This document shows, one piece after another, positions 20,217-28,713 of a stretch of DNA of 64,000 bases (within the stretch, counting starts at the first letter, position 1; each line of letters starts with the position of its first letter). The stretch is from positions 80,571-144,570 of the forward strand of contig NZ_SWLG01000011.1 in the NCBI RefSeq assembly GCF_005747095.1. The letters run 5' to 3'. A program made the position numbers and the translations under genes. Source of the stretch: Exobacillus caeni (lineage in GTDB: Bacteria > Bacillota > Bacilli > Bacillales > Guptibacillaceae). Under the pieces are notes generated by a model. The model was not told the DNA's origin. It worked only from the letters and a program-made list of their open reading frames with translations, and did no database searches.

Positions 20217-21638
20217 ATGGCTGAAGAATATGATCTCGTCATTTTAGGGGGAGGCACTGGCGGTTATGTTGCCGCAATTCGTGCTTCTCAACTCGGACTA
20301 AAAGTAGCAGTAGTTGAAAAAGCCGAGCTTGGTGGAACATGCTTGCACAGAGGATGCATACCGAGTAAAGCATTGCTTAGAAGTGCAGAAGTATTTGCAA
20401 CAGCAAAACACGGAGAAAAGTTTGGTGTGATGGCAAAAGAAGTTGCGCTTGATTTTCAAAAAGTGCAGGAACGAAAGCAAAGTATCATTGACCAGCTTCA
20501 TAAAGGCATCCAGCACCTGATGAAAAAAGGGAAAATCGATGTGTTTGAAGGATTTGGACGAATTTTAGGGCCATCTATTTTCTCTCCGATGCCTGGAACT
20601 GTATCTGTTGAAATGAATAACGGTGAAGAGAATCCAATGCTTATTCCTAAAAATGTAATCATTGCAACTGGTTCAAAACCACGGACATTGCCGGGACTTG
20701 ATGTGGATGGAGAGTATGTACTCACCTCTGACGAAGCACTCCACATGGAGAAAGTACCTGACTCTGTGATTATAGTAGGCGGAGGAGTAATCGGAATAGA
20801 ATGGGCTTCGATGCTTGCGGACTTTGGTGCTAAGGTTACCGTTCTTGAGTACTCTGATAGAATCCTTCCTACTGAAGATAAAGAAATCTCTAAGGAAGCC
20901 CAGCGCTTAATGAAGAAAAAAGGTGTTAAAATCCTGACAAGTGCTAAAGTAATGGGCGATACGCTTGAAAAAGGAAACGGCGTTAAGATCAAAGCGGAAC
21001 ATAATGGAGAGAACAAAGAATTTGCCGCAGATAAACTTCTCGTTTCAGTAGGACGTGAAGCTAATGTTAAAAATATTGGACTGGAAAACACAAGCATTAA
21101 GGTGGAAAACGGAGTCATCCAGACGAACGAATTCTACCAGACTGCTGAAAGCCATATTTACGCGATCGGCGATGTGATCGGCGGAATGCAGCTTGCCCAT
21201 GTAGCTTCACATGAAGGGATTACTGCGGTGGAACACCTTGCTGACCAGAACCCTTCACCGATCGACTATACACAAGTATCGAGCTGTATCTACAGCAGCC
21301 CTGAAATGGCAAGCGTAGGACTGACAGAAGATGAAGCGAAAGAAAAAGGCTATAACGTAAAAACAGGAAAGTTCTTGTTTAAAGCAATCGGTAAAGCCCT
21401 GGTTTTCGGTGAATCTGATGGTTTTGTAAAACTTGTTGCTGATGCGGATTCGGATGATCTGCTTGGCGTTCATATGATTGGCCCACATGTAACCGACATG
21501 ATCTCTGAAGCAGGACTGGCAAAAGTATTGGATGCGACACCATGGGAAGTCGCTCATACGATCCATCCGCATCCGACCCTTTCAGAAGCAATCGGCGAAG
21601 CGGCTCTTGCTGTAGATGGTAAAGCGATCCATTCATAA
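20217..21638 (+). CDS. lpdV: Dihydrolipoyl dehydrogenase (E3) of the BKD complex
   Basis: FAD flavoprotein that reoxidises lipoamide. 473 residues. FAD site GGGTGGYVAAIRA, redox-active disulfide GGTCLHRGCIPSKALL (Cys pair spaced by four), NAD site VGGGVIGIEWASM, second FAD motif YAIGDVIGG and the C-terminal catalytic HPHPTLSEAIGE with the His-Glu pair. ATG start after AAAGGAG. Confidence 0.96.
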   Translation: MAEEYDLVILGGGTGGYVAAIRASQLGLKVAVVEKAELGGTCLHRGCIPSKALLRSAEVFATAKHGEKFGVMAKEVALDFQKVQERKQSIIDQLHKGIQHLMKKGKIDVFEGFGRILGPSIFSPMPGTVSVEMNNGEENPMLIPKNVIIATGSKPRTLPGLDVDGEYVLTSDEALHMEKVPDSVIIVGGGVIGIEWASMLADFGAKVTVLEYSDRILPTEDKEISKEAQRLMKKKGVKILTSAKVMGDTLEKGNGVKIKAEHNGENKEFAADKLLVSVGREANVKNIGLENTSIKVENGVIQTNEFYQTAESHIYAIGDVIGGMQLAHVASHEGITAVEHLADQNPSPIDYTQVSSCIYSSPEMASVGLTEDEAKEKGYNVKTGKFLFKAIGKALVFGESDGFVKLVADADSDDLLGVHMIGPHVTDMISEAGLAKVLDATPWEVAHTIHPHPTLSEAIGEAALAVDGKAIHS

Positions 21639-21669
21639 ACTCGAGGTAATTTAAGGGAGGTACACTTAT

Positions 21670-22662
21670 ATGGCAGAAAAGCGCCATGAGAAACTTGGCT
21701 TATCTGATCAAGATGTTCTTGATATGTTTGAAACGATGTTATTAGCACGTAAAATTGATGAGCGCATGTGGTTATTAAACCGTGCGGGAAAAATCCCTTT
21801 TGTTATTTCATGCCAGGGACAGGAAGCAGCACAGATCGGTGCAGCATTCGCCCTTGATCGTGAAAAGGACTGGGTAGCACCTTACTACCGTGACCTGGGA
21901 ATTGTTTTAGCCTTTGGAATGACTGCTAAAGACATTATGCTTTCCGGCTTTGCGAAGGCCGAAGACCCGAATTCAGGCGGCCGCCAGATGCCTGGGCACT
22001 TTGGGCAAAGGGAAAACAGAATTCTCACCGGTTCTTCACCAGTAACGACTCAGGTGCCACACGCAGTAGGTGTCGCACTGGCAGGAAAGATGGACGGGGA
22101 AGACATCGTAACCTATGCATCGTTTGGGGAAGGATCTTCCAACCAGGGAGATTTCCATGAAGCTGCTAATTTCGCGGGAGTACATAAGCTTCCTGTAATT
22201 TTAATGTGTGAAAATAATAAATATGCGATCTCAGTTCCTGTATCCAAGCAGTTAGCTTGTGAGAAGGTTTCAGACCGTGCCATCGGTTATGGAATGCCTG
22301 GCTATACAGTAGACGGCAACGATCCTCTTGCGGTTTATGAAGTATGTAAAGAAGCTGCAGACCGCGGCAGACGAGGGGAAGGCCCTACACTTGTTGAAAC
22401 GGTTTCTTACCGTTTGACACCTCACTCCAGTGATGATGATGACCGTGCATACCGTTCGCGAGAAGAAGTAGAAGAAGCGAAGAAAAAGGATTCGATCATT
22501 ACGTTTGCAGCTTATTTAAAAGAAAATGGCGTTATGTCTGATGAAAAAGAACAGGAAATTCAAGAGCGCATTAAAAAGCTAGTAGACGAAGCAACAGAAT
22601 ATGCTGAAAATGCAGATTATGCGGCACCGGAATCTGCTATGAATTACGTTTACGGAGAATAG
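21670..22662 (+). CDS. bkdAA: 2-oxoisovalerate dehydrogenase E1 alpha
   Basis: Thiamine diphosphate-binding alpha subunit of the branched-chain 2-oxo acid decarboxylase. 330 residues. The ThDP motif runs from ASFGEGSSNQGDFHEAANFA to CENNKYAIS. GGRQMPGHF and the Ser/Asp-rich SSDDDDRAYR loop are also present. AGGGAGG precedes the ATG. bkdAB follows after 11 bp. Confidence 0.96.
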   Translation: MAEKRHEKLGLSDQDVLDMFETMLLARKIDERMWLLNRAGKIPFVISCQGQEAAQIGAAFALDREKDWVAPYYRDLGIVLAFGMTAKDIMLSGFAKAEDPNSGGRQMPGHFGQRENRILTGSSPVTTQVPHAVGVALAGKMDGEDIVTYASFGEGSSNQGDFHEAANFAGVHKLPVILMCENNKYAISVPVSKQLACEKVSDRAIGYGMPGYTVDGNDPLAVYEVCKEAADRGRRGEGPTLVETVSYRLTPHSSDDDDRAYRSREEVEEAKKKDSIITFAAYLKENGVMSDEKEQEIQERIKKLVDEATEYAENADYAAPESAMNYVYGE

Positions 22663-22673
22663 GGGGGAACAGC

Positions 22674-23657
22674 ATGCCAGTTATTTCTTACATTCAAGCA
22701 GTTACACAAGCATTAAGGGAAGAGATGCAGCGAGACAAAGATGTTTTTGTTCTTGGGGAAGACGTTGGGGTACGCGGAGGTGTATTCCGTGCTACCGATG
22801 GCTTATACGAAGAGTTTGGTGAAGCCAGAGTCATCGACACACCGCTTGCAGAATCAGCGATCGCAGGTGTTGGTATCGGTGCTGCCATGTATGGAAAGCG
22901 TCCTGTTGCAGAAATGCAATTTGCCGATTTTATTATGCCAGCTGTAAATCAGATTATTTCCGAAGCAGCCAAAATCAGATACCGTTCAAATAATGACTTT
23001 TATTGCCCGATTACAATCCGTGCTCCTTACGGCGGAGGTGTACATGGTGCCCTTTACCACTCACAGTCGGTGGAAGCCATCTTTGCAAGTGTCCCGGGTC
23101 TGAAAATTGTAATGCCATCTACTCCTTATGATGTGAAAGGCCTGTTGAAGGCGGCGATCCGTGATGATGACCCTGTTCTATTCTTTGAACACAAACGGGC
23201 ATACCGGTTAATTAAAGGGGAAGTTCCAGAGGAAGATTATACGCTTCCAATAGGAAAGGCGGATGTGAAACGGGAAGGCGAAGATATAACCGTCATTACA
23301 TACGGTTTGTCCGTGCATTTCGCACTTCAAGCTGCTGAGAAGCTTGAAAAAGATGGTATCTCTGCACATATCCTTGATTTAAGAACGGTTTATCCGTTAG
23401 ATAAAGATGCAATCATCGAAGCGGCATCTAAAACGGGTAAAGTACTCCTTATTACGGAAGATAACAAAGAAGGAAGCATTATGAGTGAAGTGGCTGCTAT
23501 CATTTCCGAACATTGCCTGTTTGATCTTGATGCGCCGATCAAGCGTCTGGCGGGCCCTGATGTTCCTGCGATGCCTTACTCACCACCGATGGAAAAATAC
23601 TTCATGATTAATCCTGATAAAGTCGAAAAAGCAATGCGTGAGCTTGCAGAATTTTAA
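22674..23657 (+). CDS. bkdAB: 2-oxoisovalerate dehydrogenase E1 beta
   Basis: Beta subunit of the E1 heterotetramer. 327 residues. Characteristic stretches: VFVLGEDVGVRGGVFRAT, DTPLAESAIAGVGIGAA, APYGGGVHGALYHSQS, a transketolase pyrimidine-binding domain and a C-terminal domain with LRTVYPLD and TEDNKEGS. GGGGGAA ribosome site upstream of the ATG. Confidence 0.96.
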   Translation: MPVISYIQAVTQALREEMQRDKDVFVLGEDVGVRGGVFRATDGLYEEFGEARVIDTPLAESAIAGVGIGAAMYGKRPVAEMQFADFIMPAVNQIISEAAKIRYRSNNDFYCPITIRAPYGGGVHGALYHSQSVEAIFASVPGLKIVMPSTPYDVKGLLKAAIRDDDPVLFFEHKRAYRLIKGEVPEEDYTLPIGKADVKREGEDITVITYGLSVHFALQAAEKLEKDGISAHILDLRTVYPLDKDAIIEAASKTGKVLLITEDNKEGSIMSEVAAIISEHCLFDLDAPIKRLAGPDVPAMPYSPPMEKYFMINPDKVEKAMRELAEF

Positions 23658-23697
23658 GCAAAACATTACAGGTTTCGAGGAATAGGAGGTTTTATAC

Positions 23698-24993
23698 TTG
23701 GCAGTCGAAAAGATCTTAATGCCACAGCTCGGAGAAAGCGTTACCGAGGGTACCATCGAAAAATGGTTGGTAGGTGTAGGCGATAAAGTAAATAAATATG
23801 ATCCAATTGCTGAAGTCAACACGGATAAAGTTAATGCAGAAGTTCCTTCCTCTTATACAGGCACAATTAAAGAGTTAGTTGCGTCTGAAGGGGATACTCT
23901 CGAAGTAGGAGAATTGGTCTGCTACATCGAAGTGGAAGGCGGTGTTTCAGAAGAAGAAACACAGGAAGCTTCTCCAGAACAAAAAGCGATCGAAAACCAT
24001 GATGCAGAAGCAGGAAATGAGCAAGACCAGCCGATGAAACGCCGTTATTCTCCAGCAGTTCTTCGTATGGCACAGGAACAGGATATTGACCTTGAACAGG
24101 TTAAAGGGTCCGGCAAAGGCGGAAGAATAACGAGAAAAGATATTCAGGCAATTATCGATTCTGGTGAGATACCGAAAAAAGGCGGGGCAAAAACGCAACC
24201 AACTAAAGAAGCACCAGAACCGAAACAAGCAGCTACAGTTCCTGCTCAGCAGCCTCCTAAAGCTAATGCTACTGAGGTACCGGTTGCGGAAGGTGATGTG
24301 GAAATTCCTGTTACGGGCGTCCGTCGTGCAATCGCTAACAATATGGTGCGCAGTAAGCACGAAGCTCCACACGCCTGGACAATGGTAGAAGTAGATGTAA
24401 CCAACCTGGTAAATTTCAGGAACAGCGTAAAAGGCGATTTTAAGAAAAAAGAAGGCTACAGCTTAACATTCTTCTCTTTCTTCATCAAAGCTGTTGTGGA
24501 AGCGTTAAAAGAGTTCCCGCAAATGAACTCGATGTGGGCCGGGGATAAAATCGTACAGAAAAAAGACATCAATATGTCCATTGCTGTAGGCACAGACGAT
24601 GCGTTATTCGTTCCGGTTATTAAAAATGCGGATGAAAAGAGTATTAAAGGCATCGCACGTGAAGTTACCGAGCTTGCTAAAAAAGCAAGAACAGGCAAGC
24701 TGAAATCTGATGAGATGCAGGGCGGAACATTTACAGTGAACAATACCGGTGCTTTCGGTTCCGTACAGTCGATGGGTATCATCAACTATCCACAGGCTGC
24801 AATCTTGCAGGTAGAATCGATCGTTAAACGCCCGGTAGTGATGGACAATGGCATGATTGCAGTTCGCGACATGGTTAACCTATGTCTATCGCTTGACCAC
24901 CGAGTGCTTGACGGAATGGTCTGCGGGCATTTCCTTGCACGAGTAAAAGAAAAGCTTGAAAACATCTCTAAAGAAAACACTTCTGTTTATTAA
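23698..24993 (+). CDS. bkdB: Branched-chain E2 dihydrolipoamide acyltransferase
   Basis: Core of the BKD complex. 431 residues from a TTG start after AGGAGG. Lipoyl domain at 1-80 with the lipoylated Lys in VNTDKVNAEV; a linker; the E3-binding peripheral domain (SPAVLRMAQEQDIDLEQVKG, GGRITRKDI); an Ala/Pro/Gln-rich linker; and the catalytic acyltransferase domain with the C-terminal LSLDHRVLDGMVCG carrying the active-site His and Asp. Last gene of the operon. Confidence 0.96.
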   Translation: MAVEKILMPQLGESVTEGTIEKWLVGVGDKVNKYDPIAEVNTDKVNAEVPSSYTGTIKELVASEGDTLEVGELVCYIEVEGGVSEEETQEASPEQKAIENHDAEAGNEQDQPMKRRYSPAVLRMAQEQDIDLEQVKGSGKGGRITRKDIQAIIDSGEIPKKGGAKTQPTKEAPEPKQAATVPAQQPPKANATEVPVAEGDVEIPVTGVRRAIANNMVRSKHEAPHAWTMVEVDVTNLVNFRNSVKGDFKKKEGYSLTFFSFFIKAVVEALKEFPQMNSMWAGDKIVQKKDINMSIAVGTDDALFVPVIKNADEKSIKGIAREVTELAKKARTGKLKSDEMQGGTFTVNNTGAFGSVQSMGIINYPQAAILQVESIVKRPVVMDNGMIAVRDMVNLCLSLDHRVLDGMVCGHFLARVKEKLENISKENTSVY

Positions 24994-24998
24994 GGTTT

Positions 24999-25033
24999 AG
25001 AGCCATTGCTGGTAAGGCGGTGGCTCTTTTGTT
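24999..25033 (+). terminator. Terminator of the bkd operon
   Basis: AGAGCCAT stem pairing with GTGGCTCT, followed by TTTTGTTT, 6 bp after the bkdB stop. Confidence 0.8.
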
Positions 25034-25140
25034 TAACATTGGGCTTTTTTTCGTTATAATAAAATAACAGAAGAATAACCTAATTAACAGAGACCTGGAA
25101 TGTCAAAGCTATTTCATGGTACGTAAGGAGTGTAAATATA

Positions 25141-25569
25141 ATGGGAATGAATTTTAATTTATTTATGAACGACGTTGTGGCTACTGCACGAAAAGAAATT
25201 AGCGAAGCTGGATATCAGGAATTAAAGACTCCGGAAGAAGTAGATGAGGTTATGAAAAAAGAAGGTACCTCTCTTGTGATGGTGAATTCTGTATGTGGAT
25301 GTGCAGGAGGCGTAGCCCGCCCAGCGGCAAAATTAGCACTTGATAACGAAAAGAAGCCAGAACATCTTGTAACAGTGTTTGCCGGGCAGGATAAGGAAGC
25401 TACTGAACAAGCGCGTTCTTATTTTAAAGGTTTCGCCCCATCTTCACCTTCATTCGCCCTTTTGAAGGATGGAGAAATTATCAATATGATCGAGCGCCAT
25501 GAAATTGAAGCGAGCGATCCACAAGAAGTTTCTGGAATGCTTAAATATTTGTTTGATAAATATTGTTAG
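25141..25569 (+). CDS. brxB: Bacilliredoxin BrxB (YqiW)
   Basis: Removes bacillithiol from S-bacillithiolated proteins. 142 residues with the family active site [14 protein letters not shown] (Cys-Gly-Cys). Thioredoxin-like fold; [12 protein letters not shown] is the cis-Pro-side region. ATG start after AAGGAG. Same position as B. subtilis yqiW, after bkdB. It has its own terminator-separated unit. Confidence 0.95.
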   Translation: MGMNFNLFMNDVVATARKEISEAGYQELKTPEEVDEVMKKEGTSLVMVNSVCGCAGGVARPAAKLALDNEKKPEHLVTVFAGQDKEATEQARSYFKGFAPSSPSFALLKDGEIINMIERHEIEASDPQEVSGMLKYLFDKYC

Positions 25570-25594
25570 AAAGTTAAGTTTTAGAAGCTATCCA

Positions 25595-25603
25595 TGGTAT
25601 AAT
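25595..25603 (+). promoter_or_regulatory. Extended -10 promoter candidate for the 25.6-kb RNA
   Basis: TGGTATAAT, with TTAAGT 18 bp before the -10 hexamer as a possible -35. The predicted start near 25610 coincides with the first conserved base of the structured element, 40 bp after the brxB stop. Confidence 0.55.
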
Positions 25604-25610
25604 TTGTTTC

Positions 25611-25737
25611 ATAATAAAGAAACTCGCCGGTCGGCAAGCCGTTGGGTAAAAGCGGGAGAGTAGCTGCGCTTAACTATCTTCTTGAAATTTCAACGGCTTC
25701 GAGGATGCTCTTCTGCTAAGTTATACTTTCCTATACG
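25611..25737 (+). ncRNA. Structured intergenic RNA candidate, copy 1
   Basis: About 125 nt with clear similarity to 47383-47512. Conserved blocks are AAAGAAACTCGC..G.TCGGCAA at the 5' end and CTCTTCTGCTAAG followed by GTTATAC..TCCTATACG at the 3' end. An outer stem AAGCCGTTG (25636-25644)/CAACGGCTT (25691-25699) encloses an inner hairpin AAGCG (25650-25654)/CGCTT (25667-25671) with a 12-nt loop. Both helices are kept with different bases in copy 2. I do not recognise it as a known riboswitch or sRNA. On the plus strand no terminator follows before 25816, so the transcript may run antisense through the toxin 3' end. Confidence 0.6.
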
Positions 25738-25738
25738 T

Positions 25739-25769
25739 AAAAAAGCCGGGCGCTGGCACGCCTACGGCT
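25739..25769 (-). terminator. Terminator of the toxin mRNA
   Basis: On the minus strand, AGCCG-TA-GGCG-loop-CGCC-CGGCT followed by six T. It would end the toxin transcript about 80 nt beyond its stop codon. Confidence 0.7.
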
Positions 25770-25815
25770 CCTACAATAAACGGTCCTCCAGGAGGATCGG
25801 CCAATAAAGAACGAT

Positions 25816-25860
25816 AGACCGCCCCCTGTTAATATGATCTCAAGGGCGGTCTATTTTTTG
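25816..25860 (+). terminator. Plus-strand terminator overlapping the toxin stop codon
   Basis: AGACCGCCC/GGGCGGTCT stem and ATTTTTTG on the plus strand. The 3' arm includes the complement of the toxin stop codon, so a plus-strand RNA ending here would be antisense to the toxin mRNA 3' region. Confidence 0.75.
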
Positions 25861-25943
25861 TTATGAGGAAAAGAAAGTACGACAACGATTAAAGTCGCAA
25901 AGCTAATCGAAACCATCATTGCCTCATAAACCGTCAGTGGCAT
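25851..25943 (-). CDS. Holin-like type I toxin peptide
   Basis: A 30-residue peptide: an N-terminal VYEAMMVSISFATL core and a hydrophobic run to about residue 25 with a short tail ending HNKK. This matches the putative holin-like toxin family (TxpA/BsrG-like), membrane peptides of type I toxin-antitoxin systems. Start ATG 25943 follows a very strong AAAGGGGGTG. That ribosome site can pair with CACCCC (minus strand, complement of 25966-25971), closing a hairpin, a hallmark of such toxins. An extended -10 TGCTATAAT (26014-26022, minus) would start the mRNA near 26007. Toxicity is inferred from family likeness. Confidence 0.75.
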   Translation of the reverse strand: MPLTVYEAMMVSISFATLIVVVLSFPHNKK

Positions 25944-26232
25944 CACCCCCTTTCGTGTTAAAAATGGGGTGTGCCGAACCGCCCTTAGAGAACCCGCCTA
26001 TTGTATAAAATCGATTATAGCATGTTAACGCCCCGTCTCGTATAGCTAATAAGTCACGTTCTAACCTTCATATTCAATATGTGCTCAAATTCACCTAACA
26101 ATTGGTAAAAAGAAAAGGAATTATCGCTGTTTTCAGAGAATAAAAAAAGAAACGGTAAAGGTGTGAGTAAAATTCTGAAAAGATAAACATTTTTAATTAT
26201 GAAGAAAAATGTAGATTTATAGTTTTGGTGTG

Positions 26233-26249
26233 TGTTATTATTCATTACA
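26233..26249 (+). promoter_or_regulatory. TnrA/GlnR-type box upstream of artP
   Basis: TGTTATTATTCATTACA matches the TnrA/GlnR consensus TGTNAN7TNACA at every fixed position. It lies 47 bp before the artP start codon. tnrA itself is in this window. One such match is expected by chance in this length of sequence, so position is the main support. Confidence 0.5.
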
Positions 26250-26295
26250 GTGAATGAACATACAGTTAAAATGACACATGGGGGGAAATATAAAA

Positions 26296-27102
26296 ATGAA
26301 AAAGTTTTTATCGGTTAGCTTTTTATTGGTTTTGGTAATAAGTATGCTTGCAGCCTGCGGAAATGTAGAAGAAGGCTCGCCAGAATCTGCAGGAGACAAC
26401 GGAAGCAGTGACGGCGAGGCTAAGAAAACACTTGTTATGGGTACTTCTGCAGATTATCCGCCTTACGAATACATCGATACAGCCCAGGGTGAAGACATTA
26501 TTGGTTTCGATATCGATATTGCTAAATATATAACAAACGAATTAGGCTATGAGTTAAAAATTGAAAACATGGATTTTAACGGATTGATCCCGGCCTTGAA
26601 CACTGAAAAAGTAGATTTTGTAATGGCAGGAATGACACCGAAGCCAGAGCGCAAAAAGAACGCTGATTTCTCTGAGATTTATTATACTGCTCAACAATTG
26701 ATCATGACCACAAAAGGTAGCGGCATTGAAAAAATTGAAGATCTCGATGGGAAAAAGGTAGGAGTTCAGCTTGGTTCTATTCAAGAAGGCGAAGCAGAAA
26801 AGATAAAAGAAAAAGTGGATATCGAAGTTGTTAAACTTAACAAAATCCCTGAAATCATCCAGGAGCTAAAATCAGGTCGTATCGACGCATTGATCATTGA
26901 AGATGCGGTTGCGTATGAATTCATTGAGAAAAATGAAGATTTGACTTCATTTGTCCTTTCAGCTGATGCGGAAGCTGGTTCAGCTGTAGCCTTCCCTAAA
27001 GGAAGTGACCTTGTAGAAGACTTTAACAGCGAACTTGCGAAAATGAAAGAAAACGGAAAACTGGATGAACTAGTGGAAAAGTGGTTTAAAATAAACAATT
27101 AA
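26296..27102 (+). CDS. artP: Amino acid ABC transporter substrate-binding lipoprotein (ArtP-like)
   Basis: Extracytoplasmic solute-binding lipoprotein of the polar amino acid family (SBP_bac_3), in B. subtilis the arginine-binding ArtP/YqiX. 268 residues from ATG 26296 after GGGGGG. Signal sequence MKKFLSVSFLLVLVISMLAA with lipobox LAAC. Mature part: TSADYPPYEYID, IIGFDIDIAKYI, VDFVMAGMTPKPERK and a hinge region. First gene of artPQM. Arginine specificity is inferred from synteny. Confidence 0.9.
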   Translation: MKKFLSVSFLLVLVISMLAACGNVEEGSPESAGDNGSSDGEAKKTLVMGTSADYPPYEYIDTAQGEDIIGFDIDIAKYITNELGYELKIENMDFNGLIPALNTEKVDFVMAGMTPKPERKKNADFSEIYYTAQQLIMTTKGSGIEKIEDLDGKKVGVQLGSIQEGEAEKIKEKVDIEVVKLNKIPEIIQELKSGRIDALIIEDAVAYEFIEKNEDLTSFVLSADAEAGSAVAFPKGSDLVEDFNSELAKMKENGKLDELVEKWFKINN

Positions 27103-27129
27103 TCGCAGCAGTTCGTGACAGAAAGGTTG

Positions 27130-27792
27130 ATGAATTACATGGGTTTTTCCCAGATCTATGACTCGATCCCGTACATTTTGTACGGGATTTGGGTTACTTT
27201 ACAGTTTGTTAGTGTTTCAGCGGTATTTGGCTTTATTTGGGGAATTATACTTGCCTTATTTAAAATTAGTAGAGTTACATTTTTAACCGGTTTTGCGGAT
27301 GCTTATACATTTATTTTTCGAGGAGTACCGTTAATACTGCAGCTTGCAATCATTTATTTTGCTACACCACAGGTTGTTGGCTATGATATCACTGCTTTTC
27401 AGGCAGGGGTTCTTGCATTCAGCCTTCATTCCGGTGCATATATCTCAGAAATCATTAGAGCGGGAATCCTTGCTGTTGACAAAGGGCAAACAGAAGCGGC
27501 ACAGGCTCTTGGTGTTTCATACCGTCCAATGATGAAAGATATCATTCTGCCACAGGCAATGAAAAATATATTACCTGCTCTGATGAATGAATTTATTACA
27601 TTAACAAAAGAATCTGCCATTGTATCGACAATCGGTGTGCTTGATATTATGAGAAGAGCCCAGATTGTTGCCGCTGATAAATTTTTATATTTCCCGCCGT
27701 TAATTACTGCAGCTGTCATCTATTTAATATTAGTGACAATACTAACTCTTCTTGGCAGAGCAGTAGAGAGGAGAATGAGACGCAGTGATTAA
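27130..27792 (+). CDS. artQ: Amino acid ABC transporter permease (ArtQ-like)
   Basis: Membrane permease of the HisM/GlnP family with about five transmembrane segments. The cytoplasmic coupling loop [20 protein letters not shown], the EAA motif that docks on the ATPase, is clear. The start is uncertain: ATG 27130 (MNYMGFSQ) follows AAAGG closely, and ATG 27139 and GTG 27115 are alternatives. It overlaps artM by 8 bp. Confidence 0.9.
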   Translation: MNYMGFSQIYDSIPYILYGIWVTLQFVSVSAVFGFIWGIILALFKISRVTFLTGFADAYTFIFRGVPLILQLAIIYFATPQVVGYDITAFQAGVLAFSLHSGAYISEIIRAGILAVDKGQTEAAQALGVSYRPMMKDIILPQAMKNILPALMNEFITLTKESAIVSTIGVLDIMRRAQIVAADKFLYFPPLITAAVIYLILVTILTLLGRAVERRMRRSD

Positions 27793-28507
27793 AGTAGATA
27801 ATCTTTCAAAGTCTTTTGGCAGTTTAAAAGTACTCCACAATATATCGATGGAAATTAATAAAGGTGACGTTGTAGCAATCGTCGGGCCTTCTGGTTCGGG
27901 AAAATCTACCCTGCTGAGGTGCGTTAATTTACTTGAAGTTCCGACCGAGGGAAAAGTGTGGATCGACGGACAGAATCTTACCGACCCAAAAACGAACATT
28001 ATGCATGTCAGGGCGAAAATCGGAATGGTTTTTCAACACTTTCACCTGTTTCCACATAAAACAGCTTTAGAAAACTTAACTTATGCACCGATGAAAGTTA
28101 AAGGACTATCAAAGGGAGAAGCTGTTTCTACAGCTCGAAATCTTCTGAAAAAAGTTGGTCTGGAAGAAAAGGAAAACGAATATCCAAACCGGTTGTCAGG
28201 AGGGCAAAAACAAAGGGTTGCGATTGCGAGAGCCCTTGCGATGGAGCCTGAATATATGCTTTTTGATGAGCCTACTTCTGCCCTTGACCCGGAAATGGTG
28301 AAAGAAGTTTTGGATGTAATGAAGTCACTGGCTGGTTCAGGTATGACGATGGCCATCGTCACGCATGAAATGGGATTTGCCCGTGAAGTTGCTGATCGGG
28401 TTTGTTTTCTGGATGGCGGTGCCCTGGTCGAACAGGCTCCCCCAAAAGAGTTCTTTCAATCACCTCGGACTGATCGAGCAAAAGCCTTTTTGGAAAAAGT
28501 TTTATAG
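27785..28507 (+). CDS. artM: Amino acid ABC transporter ATPase (ArtM-like)
   Basis: ATP-hydrolysing subunit, 240 residues. Walker [10 protein letters not shown]-loop [14 protein letters not shown] signature [15 protein letters not shown], Walker [14 protein letters not shown] and H-loop [13 protein letters not shown] start inside the end of artQ. The gene order artP-artQ-artM after brxB equals B. subtilis yqiXYZ. Confidence 0.94.
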   Translation: MIKVDNLSKSFGSLKVLHNISMEINKGDVVAIVGPSGSGKSTLLRCVNLLEVPTEGKVWIDGQNLTDPKTNIMHVRAKIGMVFQHFHLFPHKTALENLTYAPMKVKGLSKGEAVSTARNLLKKVGLEEKENEYPNRLSGGQKQRVAIARALAMEPEYMLFDEPTSALDPEMVKEVLDVMKSLAGSGMTMAIVTHEMGFAREVADRVCFLDGGALVEQAPPKEFFQSPRTDRAKAFLEKVL

Positions 28508-28536
28508 TGCTTCATGAAGTGAATTAAATATAGAGA

Positions 28537-28665
28537 CAAGGGGATGGCTCATAAGGGTCTGACTCCCACTGATCAGTCATATATCCAGAGAGACATTTAC
28601 ATGTGTTTTTCTAGATGATGGGTTTGAGGGGTCTGGCACTTTGCTTTTGAGTCGTCCCCTTTTTG
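28537..28665. repeat. Long imperfect palindrome after artM
   Basis: CAAGGGGATGGCTCA...GGGTCTGACTC (28537-28565) pairs imperfectly with GAGGGGTCTGGCAC...TGAGTCGTCCCCTTTTT (28626-28665). It could end the artPQM transcript. It resembles a dispersed Bacillus palindrome. Confidence 0.55.
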
Positions 28666-28713
28666 GCCATCATATAGATATGTATTTCGCTTTTAATTGG
28701 AGGGACGCTTAGA

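Noticed and set aside
26168..26182. CodY-like AAAATTCTGAAAAGA upstream of artP
   Set aside because: Four mismatches to the consensus, too weak to list as a site.
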